Positions 10,559 to 20,466 of a stretch of 39,177 nt of DNA are shown here, piece by piece. Below the pieces are notes generated by a model, which was given only the letters and a program-made list of their open reading frames with translations, searched no databases and was not told the origin of the DNA. Every line of letters begins with the position of its first letter. The stretch's first letter is position 1. This DNA is from Scytalidium lignicola (lineage: Eukaryota > Ascomycota > Leotiomycetes), in NCBI GenBank assembly GCA_002812745.2, contig NCSJ02000377.1:1-39177 (forward strand), in the 5' to 3' direction. The position numbers and the translations under genes are program-made.

Positions 10559-11500
10559 ATGGCATTAGATCTGCGAGGACTTACCCCTGCTCCGGTGACA
10601 CCATTCACCCCTGAGGGAGCTGTTGATTTTGCAGCTATCAAGCGTCTTGGAGGTTGGCTAGGTAGCATTGATGGCGTCAAAGGTCTCGTGGTTCTAGGCC
10701 ACGCTGGAGAAGGAACTTTCCTGACTCAGGACGAGCAGGCTGAAGTCATCAAGGCTTTCGTGGCCTCAACCAACGGCAGAGTCCCTGTCATTGCAGGAAT
10801 CACAGGTGAAGGAACCGAAGTTGCAGCTCTGGAGGCAGAGCGTGCCAAAGCTGCGGGTGCATCTGCAGGTCTGCTCTACCCATCACACGGTTGGTTACGA
10901 TTTGGTTACCAGCCTGGAGCTCCGCAAGATCGCTACAGGAGAGTTTATGAGAAAAGTGGATTACCATTGATTCTCTTTCAGTATCCGGATGTTACCAAGG
11001 CCACCTACAACCTTCAAACAATGCTGGACATTTCGGCTCTACCGGGCGTGTTCGCCATGAAGAACGGCGTACGAAACATGCGTCGCTGGGATGTAGAAAT
11101 TCCCATCATCCGAAAAGAACGTCCCGAATTACAGATCCTGACCTGCCACGACGAATATCTCCTGCACACCTGCTTTGACGTTGACGGCATGCTCGTTGGA
11201 TACGGCACCATCGCCCCGGAACCACTGCTGGAGATGATTGCCGCCGGAAAAGATAGGGATTACAAGAGAGCACGCGCAGTTCACGATCTACTGCTACCTC
11301 TTACCAAAGTTGTCTATCACCGTGGTTCGCATATGGAGGGAACCGTTGCACTTAAGCATGCGCTGGTCGCTCGAGGACTTCTGACAAATGCTACCGTACG
11401 GTCTCCGCTACTCCCTCTTCAACCAGGCGCAGATAAGGAAATCTTCGAGGCAATTAGCTTTGCTACGTTAGAGAAAGTGCCCCAAGCATACCAGGCCTAG
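10559..11500 (+). CDS. Dihydrodipicolinate synthase/N-acetylneuraminate lyase superfamily aldolase
   Basis: An intronless frame of 313 residues spans a complete (beta/alpha)8 class I aldolase of the DapA superfamily. It begins with the conserved LRGLTPAPVTPF strand. The predicted Schiff-base lysine is Lys168 in FAMKNGVR and the partner tyrosine is Tyr142 in LFQYPD, with the usual 26-residue spacing. The active-site loop that reads GTTGE in lysine-pathway enzymes is GHAGE here (47-51), so the two threonines are missing. Fungi make lysine through alpha-aminoadipate, so a role in lysine synthesis is unlikely. Known fungal relatives cleave 2-keto-3-deoxy sugar acids or hydroxy-oxoglutarate to pyruvate plus an aldehyde; LGA1 of the D-galacturonate pathway is one. 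The substrate remains unassigned. No N-terminal targeting peptide is evident, suggesting a cytosolic enzyme. A TATA-like box lies about 150 bases upstream. Confidence 0.88.
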   Translation: MALDLRGLTPAPVTPFTPEGAVDFAAIKRLGGWLGSIDGVKGLVVLGHAGEGTFLTQDEQAEVIKAFVASTNGRVPVIAGITGEGTEVAALEAERAKAAGASAGLLYPSHGWLRFGYQPGAPQDRYRRVYEKSGLPLILFQYPDVTKATYNLQTMLDISALPGVFAMKNGVRNMRRWDVEIPIIRKERPELQILTCHDEYLLHTCFDVDGMLVGYGTIAPEPLLEMIAAGKDRDYKRARAVHDLLLPLTKVVYHRGSHMEGTVALKHALVARGLLTNATVRSPLLPLQPGADKEIFEAISFATLEKVPQAYQA

Positions 11501-12038
11501 ATAAATGATGTGTTATTTTTCTTTATGATGGATGAAATGGAAATGGGAATGATGTCAATAGTTTTAGACTGCTTGAAATGAATAATAAGCTCAACTCGAA
11601 TTATTTTACGTCTCAATTTGCTTCAAATCATACCATGATGATTTCAGAGATTCTATTATTGACTCATTTGAAATTCTATCTCTAGTTTCTTGAATCTATA
11701 CTCTACTAAATGAATAGGNTTTTTTTGGAACCTTTGGAAAGTGCTTACCCCGCTACCCCGCTCTTGTCGAAAGCAAGGATTTCAGCTTTTGTATAAGTAT
11801 GAAACATTTTACAACAAATAAGCTTAACTATTGCTATAATAGATATGAAAATTTAAAGTTTATTAATAGAATAACCTATTGTATCCAAGGCTCTGAGAAT
11901 AGTCAGGGCGGAGCTAAGCTCGGGCTCCCGCGGCGGAAGGACCCGTGGTCTTTTTTAAACGAGCCGATCCTTCTGTTTGGTTTCAGGCCCACCCCACTTC
12001 GCTCTTTCTGCCCCCTCACTTCTAGCAGCGGCGCCAAA
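11501..12038. other. Intergenic stretch, one unresolved base
   Basis: Contains the aldolase 3' region (AT-rich, several AATAA-like signals near 11580) and the upstream region of the phosphatase-like gene. One ambiguous base (n) lies at 11719 before a T run, probably a homopolymer assembly problem. A short GC-rich patch sits around 11910-11950. No gene seen. Confidence 0.6.
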
Positions 12039-12954
12039 ATGTCAGATCAGAATGCGACAACCCCTAGAGTTTATATTGCCCGTCATGGTAGGTCTCATTC
12101 TAATTCAATTCGGATTGATAGATATGCGACAGTTAACCATTCATTAATGTAGGCGAGACCGAGTGGACGATCAACGGCCGATGTACCGGCAAGTCGGAAA
12201 TCCCGCTCACAGCCAATGGCCTCAAGTAAGTCAAAGGAACCGGTGAGGTTCTCGTAGGATCAGGCAAGCTCATTGATCCATCTAAGCTTCTACACATATT
12301 CTGCAGTCCTCGAGTACGCGCACAGACGACACTCGATCTGCTGCTGGGCGACGCGGAAAAAGAGAGGCTGGTGAAGGAAGGCAAGATTAGCATCACAGAA
12401 GATATTGCGGAGTGGGATTATGGTGACTATGAAGGATTGAAACCGCACGAGATTCGCGAACACCGGAAGGAGAGGGACTTGGATAAAGACAGGTCTTGGG
12501 ATATTTGGATTGACGGATGCCAAGGTGGAGAGTGAGCCGTCGCACCTCCTCTCAAGACAGTGGCAGCCTTACATCAATTGGGGTTGCTAATACGATCCAG
12601 ATCCCCACAGCAGGTTGAGAAGCGTCTTGATGCCCTCATTCAGAAGATATACGATCTTCAAGCACCCTACATACACGGTGGTCCTGCTACTGACGTCTTA
12701 CTGGTACGTGGAACAATATATACTTTCGTTGTTATATTTTGCAGCTCTAAAATAAATACCATACTAATATAATAATCTAGGTCGCTCACGGTCATATTCT
12801 ACGCGCTTTTACCAAAAGATGGCTGAAGTATGCGATGGATTTCCCTTTCACTATGATGATGGAGCCAGACGCTATTGGCACCATGAGTTATGCGCACCAC
12901 AGTATCTCTGAACCTGCAATATTAGTTGGAATGGGCTTTCCATTTTCCTCCTAG
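12039..12954 (+). pseudogene. Histidine-phosphatase-family gene, SHB17-like, with one premature stop
   Basis: Four exons read in frame: 12039-12087, 12153-12531, 12601-12703 and 12781-12954, 235 codons including the stop. Introns are 65, 69 and 77 bases, all GT-AG, with CTAAT-type branch sequences in the last two. The product matches the phosphoglycerate-mutase-like fold: the phosphohistidine motif ARHGETEW split by intron 1, SPRVRAQTTLDLLL, EWDYGDYEGL, IWIDGCQGGES and the second catalytic histidine in VAHGH, ending near SYAHHSISEPA. This order closely follows yeast sedoheptulose-1,7-bisphosphatase Shb17. Codon 12227-12229 is TAA where a Gln is expected (GLK-stop-VKGTGE), compatible with a single CAA-to-TAA change. 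Everything downstream remains coding-like, so the lesion is recent, a sequencing error, or removed by splicing of an 81-base in-frame segment (12226-12306, GTAAGT to CTGCAG). Confidence 0.82.
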
Positions 12955-13572
12955 AATAGAGAGAGAGAGTTAGATTGTTGAGATTTTGGAGGTTATCGAT
13001 GCTGAGGATCACTCTGCGAACACCTTCTTCAACTATCTGTTTTGCCTACTTTTTGTATCTCATAGGAAGCCTAGCGATTGGAGTCTTTATTGATTTCAGC
13101 CTTATTTCTTGTTGGCCATCTGTAAAAATTATCCCCATGATTAATTGGGGATTGCTTATGCATATTTTGATATCAATGAAGACTCAAAAATGAAACAACC
13201 CCTCAGACAGGAACAATGCAAATACCCTATAGGCTAGGAGCTGTGGGTCGTCGTGGGCGTATCGCCGGGCTTTCTGTGCCAGCACCACTAGGCTTTTACC
13301 AACAGTACAGTTTGGGGGAGGCTGAGCTGGCCGGGGTCATTTCTCGCCTAAGAATGGGTCTTGACACTGATTCTGCCTGGTGAAGGCCAACAATGCAACT
13401 TCACGCCCAGGGTGCTAATTAACTTGCAAGAAGCGTTGACAACTGACTCCAAATTTATGGAAAATCTTGTGTACTTTGCAAACCGCCGCCGCTACGAGAG
13501 GACCCAAGGGATACGAAAGGCTACGATGCACTTGACACCCTTCGTTGTGAGACTGGTGTTCTTTCTGAGGAC
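12955..13572. other. Intergenic stretch upstream of the NLR gene
   Basis: No gene recognised. An overlapping plus-strand frame (13361-13660) and a minus-strand frame (13415-13813) run into the NLR first exon but lack any domain. The region should hold the 3' end of the phosphatase-like gene and the NLR promoter; I see no clear TATA box. Confidence 0.55.
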
Positions 13573-16500
13573 ATGCATCACGCGCTACAACCCCGTCGCT
13601 CCTTTCTATCTCGCACTTCAAAGAGACGCTCTGGCGAAAGCGACTCCTTGGAGAACATAAAAGGCGCGTTCGGGTTGCATACTTTGCATACATCATTATC
13701 GGGATCTGTAAATGCCGATTTGATTTTTGTTCATGGACTCGGAGGGGGATCGCGAAGCACTTGGACAAAAGATAGTGATCCGTCCCTGTTTTGGCCAAAG
13801 GAGTGGCTGTCAAAGGATGAGGCTTTTCAAGATGTCAGGCTTCACACCTTTGGCTATAACTCAGATTGGGGAAAAGAGAGCATTCTCGGCATCCATGATT
13901 TCGCAAATACTTTGCTCGGCTGTATCCTTGATTGTCCAACGATCCCACGAGATTCTACTGTAGGTCCAGTTCAATTAAATCAGTCTGATCTGCTCCCCTC
14001 TTATCAATCGATGAGGCTACATTGCTATAATCAAGTCCCGAGAACCTCCGGTACCCATAATGGGACTTGTTGAGGAAGACCCAGAATCTCAAGCGGGCTA
14101 ATGTATAAGAGACGCGTTAGCATCTTTCACCTTTGGCCTAGTTTTTATGTCGAAGAAAGATCACTTACTCTCATCGTAGGTACCAATTGTCTTAATAGGC
14201 CACAGTATGGGAGGTCTTGTCATCAAACGTGCCTATCTTTTAGCAACAAGGAAGCGAGAGTTCGCGACAGTGGCTTCTCGGGTTCGAGTCATGTTCTTCC
14301 TAGCCACACCTCATCGAGGAGCAGGTTTAGCTCAGACTCTCACGAAACTCCTCCGTTTAAGTGGTCCTAGACCATTCGTCACTGATCTCCATCGTAATTC
14401 GCTGGCTATTCAGTCGATCAATGACGAATTTCCTCATTGTTGCCAGCACCTTCAGTTATACTCTTTCTTTGAGACTATTCCTACTAACTTTGGTATAAAA
14501 AAGAGTCTTGTAGTGGACAAAGACTTAGCAATAATGGGATATGCAAATGAGCGTAGAGACTATCTAGATGCAAATCATCGCGAGGTGTGCAAATATGCTT
14601 CCCAAGACGATCCTAATTATGTTAAAGTCCGCAATGCTCTAGCATCGGCCTTGGACTTTTTGCGACACAGTCTTGAATTATCACAGAGAGAAATTGCTCA
14701 TCACCAACGCCGGCAGCTTAGCATGCTCTTAGACGTGCCTGATTCACCCGAGGATGATTTCATGGCTGCTGACATTTTACGAATGAGCGGCTCCTGCGAA
14801 TGGTTGATCGACAGAGCAACCTTTCAGGGATGGCTTCACGGCACCGGTTCGCCGATCTACTTTCTTACTGCAAAGCCGGGAACTGGAAAGACTGTTCTAA
14901 GTGGAAAGGTTGTTTCACACCTCAGGAATCTCCACCACCACTGTGATTTCTTCTTCTTCCAACAAGGCAGCAAACACAAATCTAATATTGCCGTGTTTCT
15001 ACTGTCCATAGCATGGCAGATGGCTGCTTCGAACGAGAGGATCCTTGAGGTTTGCTTAGAAATCTGTAAAACAAATGATGAGTTGCACAAAGCAGGCTAC
15101 CGGACTATCTGGCGCAAACTGTTTTTAGAGGGAATCCTGAAGGTGAAATATAAACATACTTGCTACTGGGTTATTGATGCCCTGGATGAATGCGAAAACG
15201 AAGCGGATGTTATCCCCTTTCTCATCAAGATAGCTGAGTTTTGCTCTACACGTATATTCCTGACCTCTAGGAATCGGTATGATTCTAGTCAGAAACTGAT
15301 TCCTTCAGCTGTTCAAGTTCTCTCGGAAGATATTCAGCAAGAGGATAGCAAAGCCGATATTGCATTGTACCTTGACGTCAATATGGACGAACTCCCATCC
15401 TTTGGCGAGAAAGACAGGAAGCAAATTGCCGCCCAGATCCTCGAGAAGTCTCAGGGATGCTTCTTGTGGGTGAAACTAGTTTTCCAAGAGTTGATAGATG
15501 TTCATACACCATCCGATGTGCAAAAGATCCTGGACGAAGTTCCATCTGATATGAATGAAATGTTTGCTCAAATACTGCACGCGATGTCAAAAACAACGTA
15601 CGGGAAGACGCTTTCAAAAGGTATTCTTACTTGGATAGTGTGCTCAACTCGGCCGTTGAAAACATCTGAGCTTCATGAAGCTCTTCAATTAGATTTTAAC
15701 GATTCGATTGATAATATTGAGGCGTCAATAAAATCTTGTTGCGGGCAATTGGTCTACATAGATACACAAAGTCGGGTTCAAATGATTCATCTAACAGCAC
15801 GCGACTTCCTTCTGCAACAAGGAACAGGCTCGGAATTTGCGATTGATGAGACAAAAGGCCATCTCAGGCTATTATATGTTTGTTTGCAATATCTCAACGG
15901 TGATCATATGAAGGGACCAAGACGTGGAAAATACAGATCCGGCGGTATTCCTAAGGAATACTCCGATTTCGCCAGCTACGCTTGCAATTCGTTATGTGAA
16001 CATATCTCACATGTGTCATGGATGGACAAAGACGCTCTACGGAGCCTAATAAAACTTTTCAATTCAACAAACGTACTTTCTTGGATTGAGTATATTGCCA
16101 GGCACTCTGACTTACATCTCCTGATTCAAACAAGCAACGCCCTGAGTGCATTCCTTCAAGACAGTTCTCCTAACACGTCACTATTTGCAAAGGAACTGGA
16201 GCTGTTGAGCTCTTGGGCTACTGACCTCAAACTACTAGTGATGAGATTTGGTAGAGATCTCAAAACCTACCCCTCTTCAATCTTTTATCTCATTCCACCC
16301 TTTTGCCCACCCATAACTGCGCTTCGAAAGCAATTTGGATCAGCCACACGTGGAATCTCCGTGCGTGGACTGCGCGTAGAAACCTGGGATGACTGCCTAT
16401 CAATTATTGTCCACACTCAGGAGACATACCTGAGTGTTGCATCGTCTAAAGCACAATTTGCTATTGGATGTTGGAGCGGTAAAATTTTATTGTTAAATCA

Positions 16501-18424
16501 AATGACTGGTCATGAGATTGGCTCCCTTCAACATGAGGAGCCAGTGCGATTGCTGAAGTTTGGTGACAAGAAAAACATACTCGTTTCTGCTGGTTCAAAA
16601 GTTATATGTGTATGGGACTTAGCTTTAGAATCACAGTTATGGAGATTCGACACTCCCCAGCAGTGTATGGCACTTGCACTTAATCAACAAGACCGGATGC
16701 TTCTTGGAGCCTTCAAAGACCACCGTCTAAAGCTCTGGGATCTGAAAGATGGCAATTTGACTGGTGAGGTAGATTGGACCCAAGGTCCCACGGAGATGAC
16801 AGCACGCCTTTATCGTCGTCCAGTTACGGCCGCATTCAGCATGGAAGCAGGCTTATTAGCTATTGTATATAGAGGTCATGATATCTTGCTATGGGATCTT
16901 GAAAGTAATTCGCTCTACGATACTTATAGCAGAGAGTCAGGGGCAGTTGAGACTTCAGACAAGCCATATGCCACCGCTGGAGTTAGATGTCTTGTTTTTG
17001 GAAATGCTGTCAATGCCAATCTGCTTGCTTCGGCATATGTAGATGGTGGACTGATTGTATTCGACACCTCTACGGGGGAAATTAAGAACAGCATCGATGT
17101 CTTTGTACATTTACTTGACTGCTCACCTGATGGCTCCACTTTGGCAGCAGCAGACCCCTCTGGGACAATCCAATTGTTCAAGTTCGAGACGATGCAATTG
17201 ATATGTCGTATTAATCCAGTTGAACCTAGTATTAAGAGTCTTTCGTTCAGTCAAGACAGTCTACATTTGCTTGACATCAGAGGATCGCGCTGTCGAGTTT
17301 GGGGTCCAACTGTCCTAGTAGGACAAGATAAAGAGCCTAGAGATTCAGCGTCAATCCCTATCATAACACCAAATGCTAACGTAGAGCCACCTGAAAATAT
17401 TACCTTAATCAGTTCAGTAGCGTGTCATGACAGTGGTGAAATCTTCTTTTGTGGCAAAGAAGATGGGTCGGTCTCTGTTTATGATATCAAATCAGGTCTT
17501 TCGATCAAGAAGCTCTTTAGCCATGCCCAAGGCGTGACAATTTCTTTACTTTATTTCGAAAAAGATAGTCACACATTGACTAGTGTTGACTTATCTAGCA
17601 GGGTCATGATTCATAGATTGACGCACCACCATCAGTCAATTGAGGTAGTTGAAGGCTTATTCGATCACCGAGTTGAAACATCAGTGGACCAATTAGTACA
17701 CGACGCAGGATTGAACCATATTCTTGTTTGCACGGAAACAACTGATATGCTTTGGTCCATTTCGAAGGATGAAAATGTCCTAGTATCCACTATTTCTTAC
17801 CAAGACCGTGAGCCATACAGATGGGTGAACCATCCCACAAATCCAGACCATTTGATCCTGATAACAAACAACAAAGCGCATATCTTTGAATGGAAAACAT
17901 TGAAAAGACTGACAGGACCTACTGGAATATTAATGGAAGGCAATATCTCTTCAAACCTCTCAATCCGTTCAATCACCCCATGCTTTAACGACACTACTAT
18001 CGTGAGTACGTATCGTGAGCAGAACCGGCCCCACTCAAAAGCTAGAGTTGTGTTCTGGAATATCTCCGAATTTAATTTAGAATCAGTGTCTATCACGCCA
18101 ATCGCGGCTTACTCTGATTTTACGGGCAAAGTCGAGCTGCTTATTGGTATTACATCAGCGAATTTACAGCAAAGAGAGCAGCTTGTTTTCCTTCACGAGG
18201 GTAATTGGATCTGCACTGTCAATTCGCTGTCCGCTAAGCTAGACCGTTTTATAAAGCACTTCTTCTTTCCGGCTGATTGGTTAAGTACAAATCTTGATTT
18301 GATTGTTGAGGTGACTACAAAGGGTGACATAATACTTGTGAAGGGGGATGAAGCGGCTGTAGTTAGAAGAGGATTACTTGCGAGCGATGTGATGGGATCT
18401 GGGGCTTTAACTTTACCATACTAA
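13573..18424 (+). CDS. NOD-like receptor: SesB-like lipase domain, NACHT NTPase, WD40-type beta-propeller
   Basis: Two exons, 13573-13959 and 14180-18424, join in phase 0 over a 220-base GTAGGT-TAG intron to give 1543 residues. Residues about 45-290 form an alpha/beta-hydrolase of the fungal SesB type: FVHGLGGGS (oxyanion loop, 52-60), FGYNSDW, the nucleophile Ser138 in GHSMGG, whose motif is assembled across the intron, and FLATPHRG. The NACHT module follows, with Walker A AKPGTGKT (360-367) and Walker B YWVIDALDEC (458-467), then the helical segment SQGCFLWVKL and a winged-helix-like region ending HLTARDFLL. From about residue 880 to the end are divergent WD40-like blades, for example VCVWDL-type blade ends near 941 and 982. 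Such proteins act as intracellular sensors in fungal heterokaryon incompatibility and presumed innate immunity; the lipase would be the effector. The blades are not near-identical copies, unlike rapidly evolving HET-E-type repeats. No stop or frameshift is visible. Confidence 0.92.
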
Positions 18425-18981
18425 CGGTCACATAATTTTCAGAGATACCTTTAACTATGTATAAAAATTTAGCATTACATCTACATCAAATATATTTTAT
18501 CAATTTATGATTAGGATATCATGTTAGTCATAAGCAGGCGAAGAATAAACTATATATGCTTGTTCCCGAGGGGAGCCAAATCTGTGGGGCTTGTGTCAAA
18601 GTTCTTGTGTCAAAGTTCTCCTAAAATATGAGAAAGTTTTGTGATAACTGACGAGTCACACCATATTCCTTTTACTACGAGGTAGAGTGAGAATAAATGG
18701 TTAGTACAGAGGAGAAGGAAGCATTTTGCTATTCTAAGTTCTACCTACGCGTTTTAGCCTTACTCATAGACCTGGAAATTATCTGTCGAAATATCTGGGT
18801 GATCTGGTGATTCCAGTCGAAATATTAATTTACGTCGAATTTAGACTACTCCCACTAATTCGGTATATTTTTATTGGACATTTTTATTTATACCAAGTTT
18901 TTCTTCTCCATAAAGACTTACAAGGTACTTGTTATATATACATGTATCTTTCTATACACAGAACCTATCGAATCACCTAAG
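18425..18981. other. Intergenic stretch between NLR and F-box genes
   Basis: AT-leaning and without a recognisable gene. An in-frame open stretch runs upstream of the F-box ATG (from 18874), but it encodes a hydrophobic, AT-biased sequence and is probably 5' leader. Confidence 0.55.
18591..18618 (+). repeat. Perfect 14-bp tandem duplication
   Basis: TTGTGTCAAAGTTC is present twice in direct succession (18591-18604 and 18605-18618), between the NLR stop and the F-box gene. It is probably a slippage duplication with no evident role. Confidence 0.9.
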
Positions 18982-19338
18982 ATGGGTTCTCTAATATCAC
19001 GCTTCTCTCAGCTGAGACTGTCTAGGTATTCTCGACAGAAAAGTCAGGCTTCCAGACACTTGGCTCTGCTCCCTCTAGAAATTATCCGTTGTATCACTTA
19101 TTTCCTCCCTCCCAAGTCAGCAGCTGCGCTATCACTAACCTGCCGATATTTCCGTGAAGTAGTCAAAGAAAAGCGCATGGAACGCAGTTACACTTTGTCA
19201 CTGCTACTAGATAGGCAACTGCCAGATCACATTTTCTGCTTTCACTGTAAACGCTTCCACTATATTACTCGCACAAATGCTTCTCAACATATACATCCTC
19301 AGCCTACATATAACCTCAGTCCTCGTACAAAAAGTTAG
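18982..19338 (+). CDS. Short F-box protein, possibly truncated
   Basis: From the ATG at 18982 the frame encodes 118 residues. Residues about 27-65 contain the F-box signature LLPLEIIRCITYFLPPKSA followed by LSLTCRYFREVV, the Skp1-binding motif of SCF ubiquitin-ligase substrate receptors. The remainder holds a CFHCKRFH motif that resembles the start of the cysteine-containing region commonly following the F-box in short fungal F-box proteins. The frame ends at TAG 19336-19338, shorter than the relatives I know, and the sequence beyond it still reads as weakly protein-like in shifted frames (for example about 19397-19470). It may therefore be a truncated gene, or one with an intron I could not place. 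The upstream in-frame extension to 18874 is not favoured because its composition looks non-coding. Confidence 0.65.
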   Translation: MGSLISRFSQLRLSRYSRQKSQASRHLALLPLEIIRCITYFLPPKSAAALSLTCRYFREVVKEKRMERSYTLSLLLDRQLPDHIFCFHCKRFHYITRTNASQHIHPQPTYNLSPRTKS

Positions 19339-19717
19339 GGTCGCAAACGAGGCAATACCCGATTTGCTTTCGTGGTCTTGTTCGTCCAATGGCGCGGTAT
19401 GTTAAAGATACGTGTACCTTGGCAAGAGAATGGCAGATGTTGTCGCGTTGGTTACAGCACGTTATATAGCTACAATATATCATATATATGTAATTGGTTT
19501 ATTGAAGGAAGCTCTACGGTTATCGGAGGTAATATACACATATAAGGGGTAAGATCTAGCCGTATATTGCTTAGTAGCAGGCCCAACCACACAGCCATAA
19601 TCTGACAGATGTGGCCCGAATAATTTGTACGCGAGGTGCTGTTGCCTTCGCAATTATTTATTGGAAGATCGTGTGTCTAATTATTTTTTACATTGTAAAA
19701 AGCACCAGACAGACATC
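19339..19717. other. Possible decayed continuation of the F-box gene plus leader of the next gene
   Basis: Protein-like segments occur in more than one frame just after the F-box stop, but none can be joined by convincing splice sites. The last 100 bases precede the ATG at 19718 and are in frame with it without a clear upstream ATG in good context. Confidence 0.35.
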
Positions 19718-20466
19718 ATGAATTCAAGATTTTGGAGAAAGCTTACACTATTTGGTCTGTTTATCTTCGCCATTATTGGTGTGATATCTCTTTTCGACTT
19801 CTTCGATACTCCTCCAGCTGCAATAGACTACCCCTCTTATGCGGAAGCGTACGAGTCAAGATCCAGCCCTCCAGAAAAGCCCGATCTTAAAGATATACTA
19901 GCTGATGATGAGCCGACTGAACGTGTCGAGCTAGCTAGTCTTACAGGTTGGAACAGAGTCATGTGCTGGCCTAGTGTTGGAGGTATCATAGTGAATAGAT
20001 ATGTCAGCAGCGTTGAGCTTGATTTCCTGAACTTGTCACGTTTCGAGGCTTCTCCGCGTTCTAATAACACATCTGAAGAAGATGAGTTTTGTCGTCAACT
20101 CCGTAAGACAGGGGCGAAATGGTGGGAGAGCTATGCGGATTACTTCCAGGCTATCGACTCTAGAACGAGACCGATTTCAGCAAAGGAGAGAGAGGCACTT
20201 CTCTTAGGATGGCCTGAAGATGGAGGAGTTTGGATTATGAAGGAGACTAACTGGTATAACTTTGTAGGGAGCCCGGTGCGTGGAGGCTGAAGAATGCTCA
20301 TTCGATGAAGGAACGATGCAAAGCGATGGAGATGTCAGGCGCTCTATACTACAAGAGCCCCGAGGATTGCGATTCTGTGAAAGATCTATTGGGTGGCTTT
20401 GGTGAGCATGAAAGAGAGCCAGAAGATAGTTACTCCTATGGTTACTATGACTATATTGATATGTAA
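19718..20466 (+). pseudogene. Small single-pass membrane protein with a frameshift, fungal family of unknown function
   Basis: The ATG at 19718 opens 190 codons beginning with a short basic stretch and one hydrophobic segment (LTLFGLFIFAIIGVISLF, residues 9-26), a signal-anchor topology. It is followed by an acidic low-complexity region and a globular part with NRVMCWPSVGG, a WWESYADYF segment and the block LLLGWPEDGGVWIM. The frame ends at TGA 20288-20290. Coding-like sequence resumes one base off in the +1 frame, WRLKNAHSMKERCKAMEM then YYKSPEDC, up to TAA 20464-20466, so the two parts make about 250 residues when read across the shift between about 20262 and 20280. No splice pair bridges them. 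The ending with methionine- and cysteine-containing blocks resembles a widespread but uncharacterised fungal family that I know only by pattern. A sequencing or assembly error is an alternative to genuine loss. Confidence 0.65.

Noticed and set aside
13361..13660. Open frame upstream of and overlapping the NLR start
   Set aside because: It is out of frame with the NLR, and no splice pair joins it to the hydrolase exon; the ATG at 13573 already gives the usual N-terminal context.
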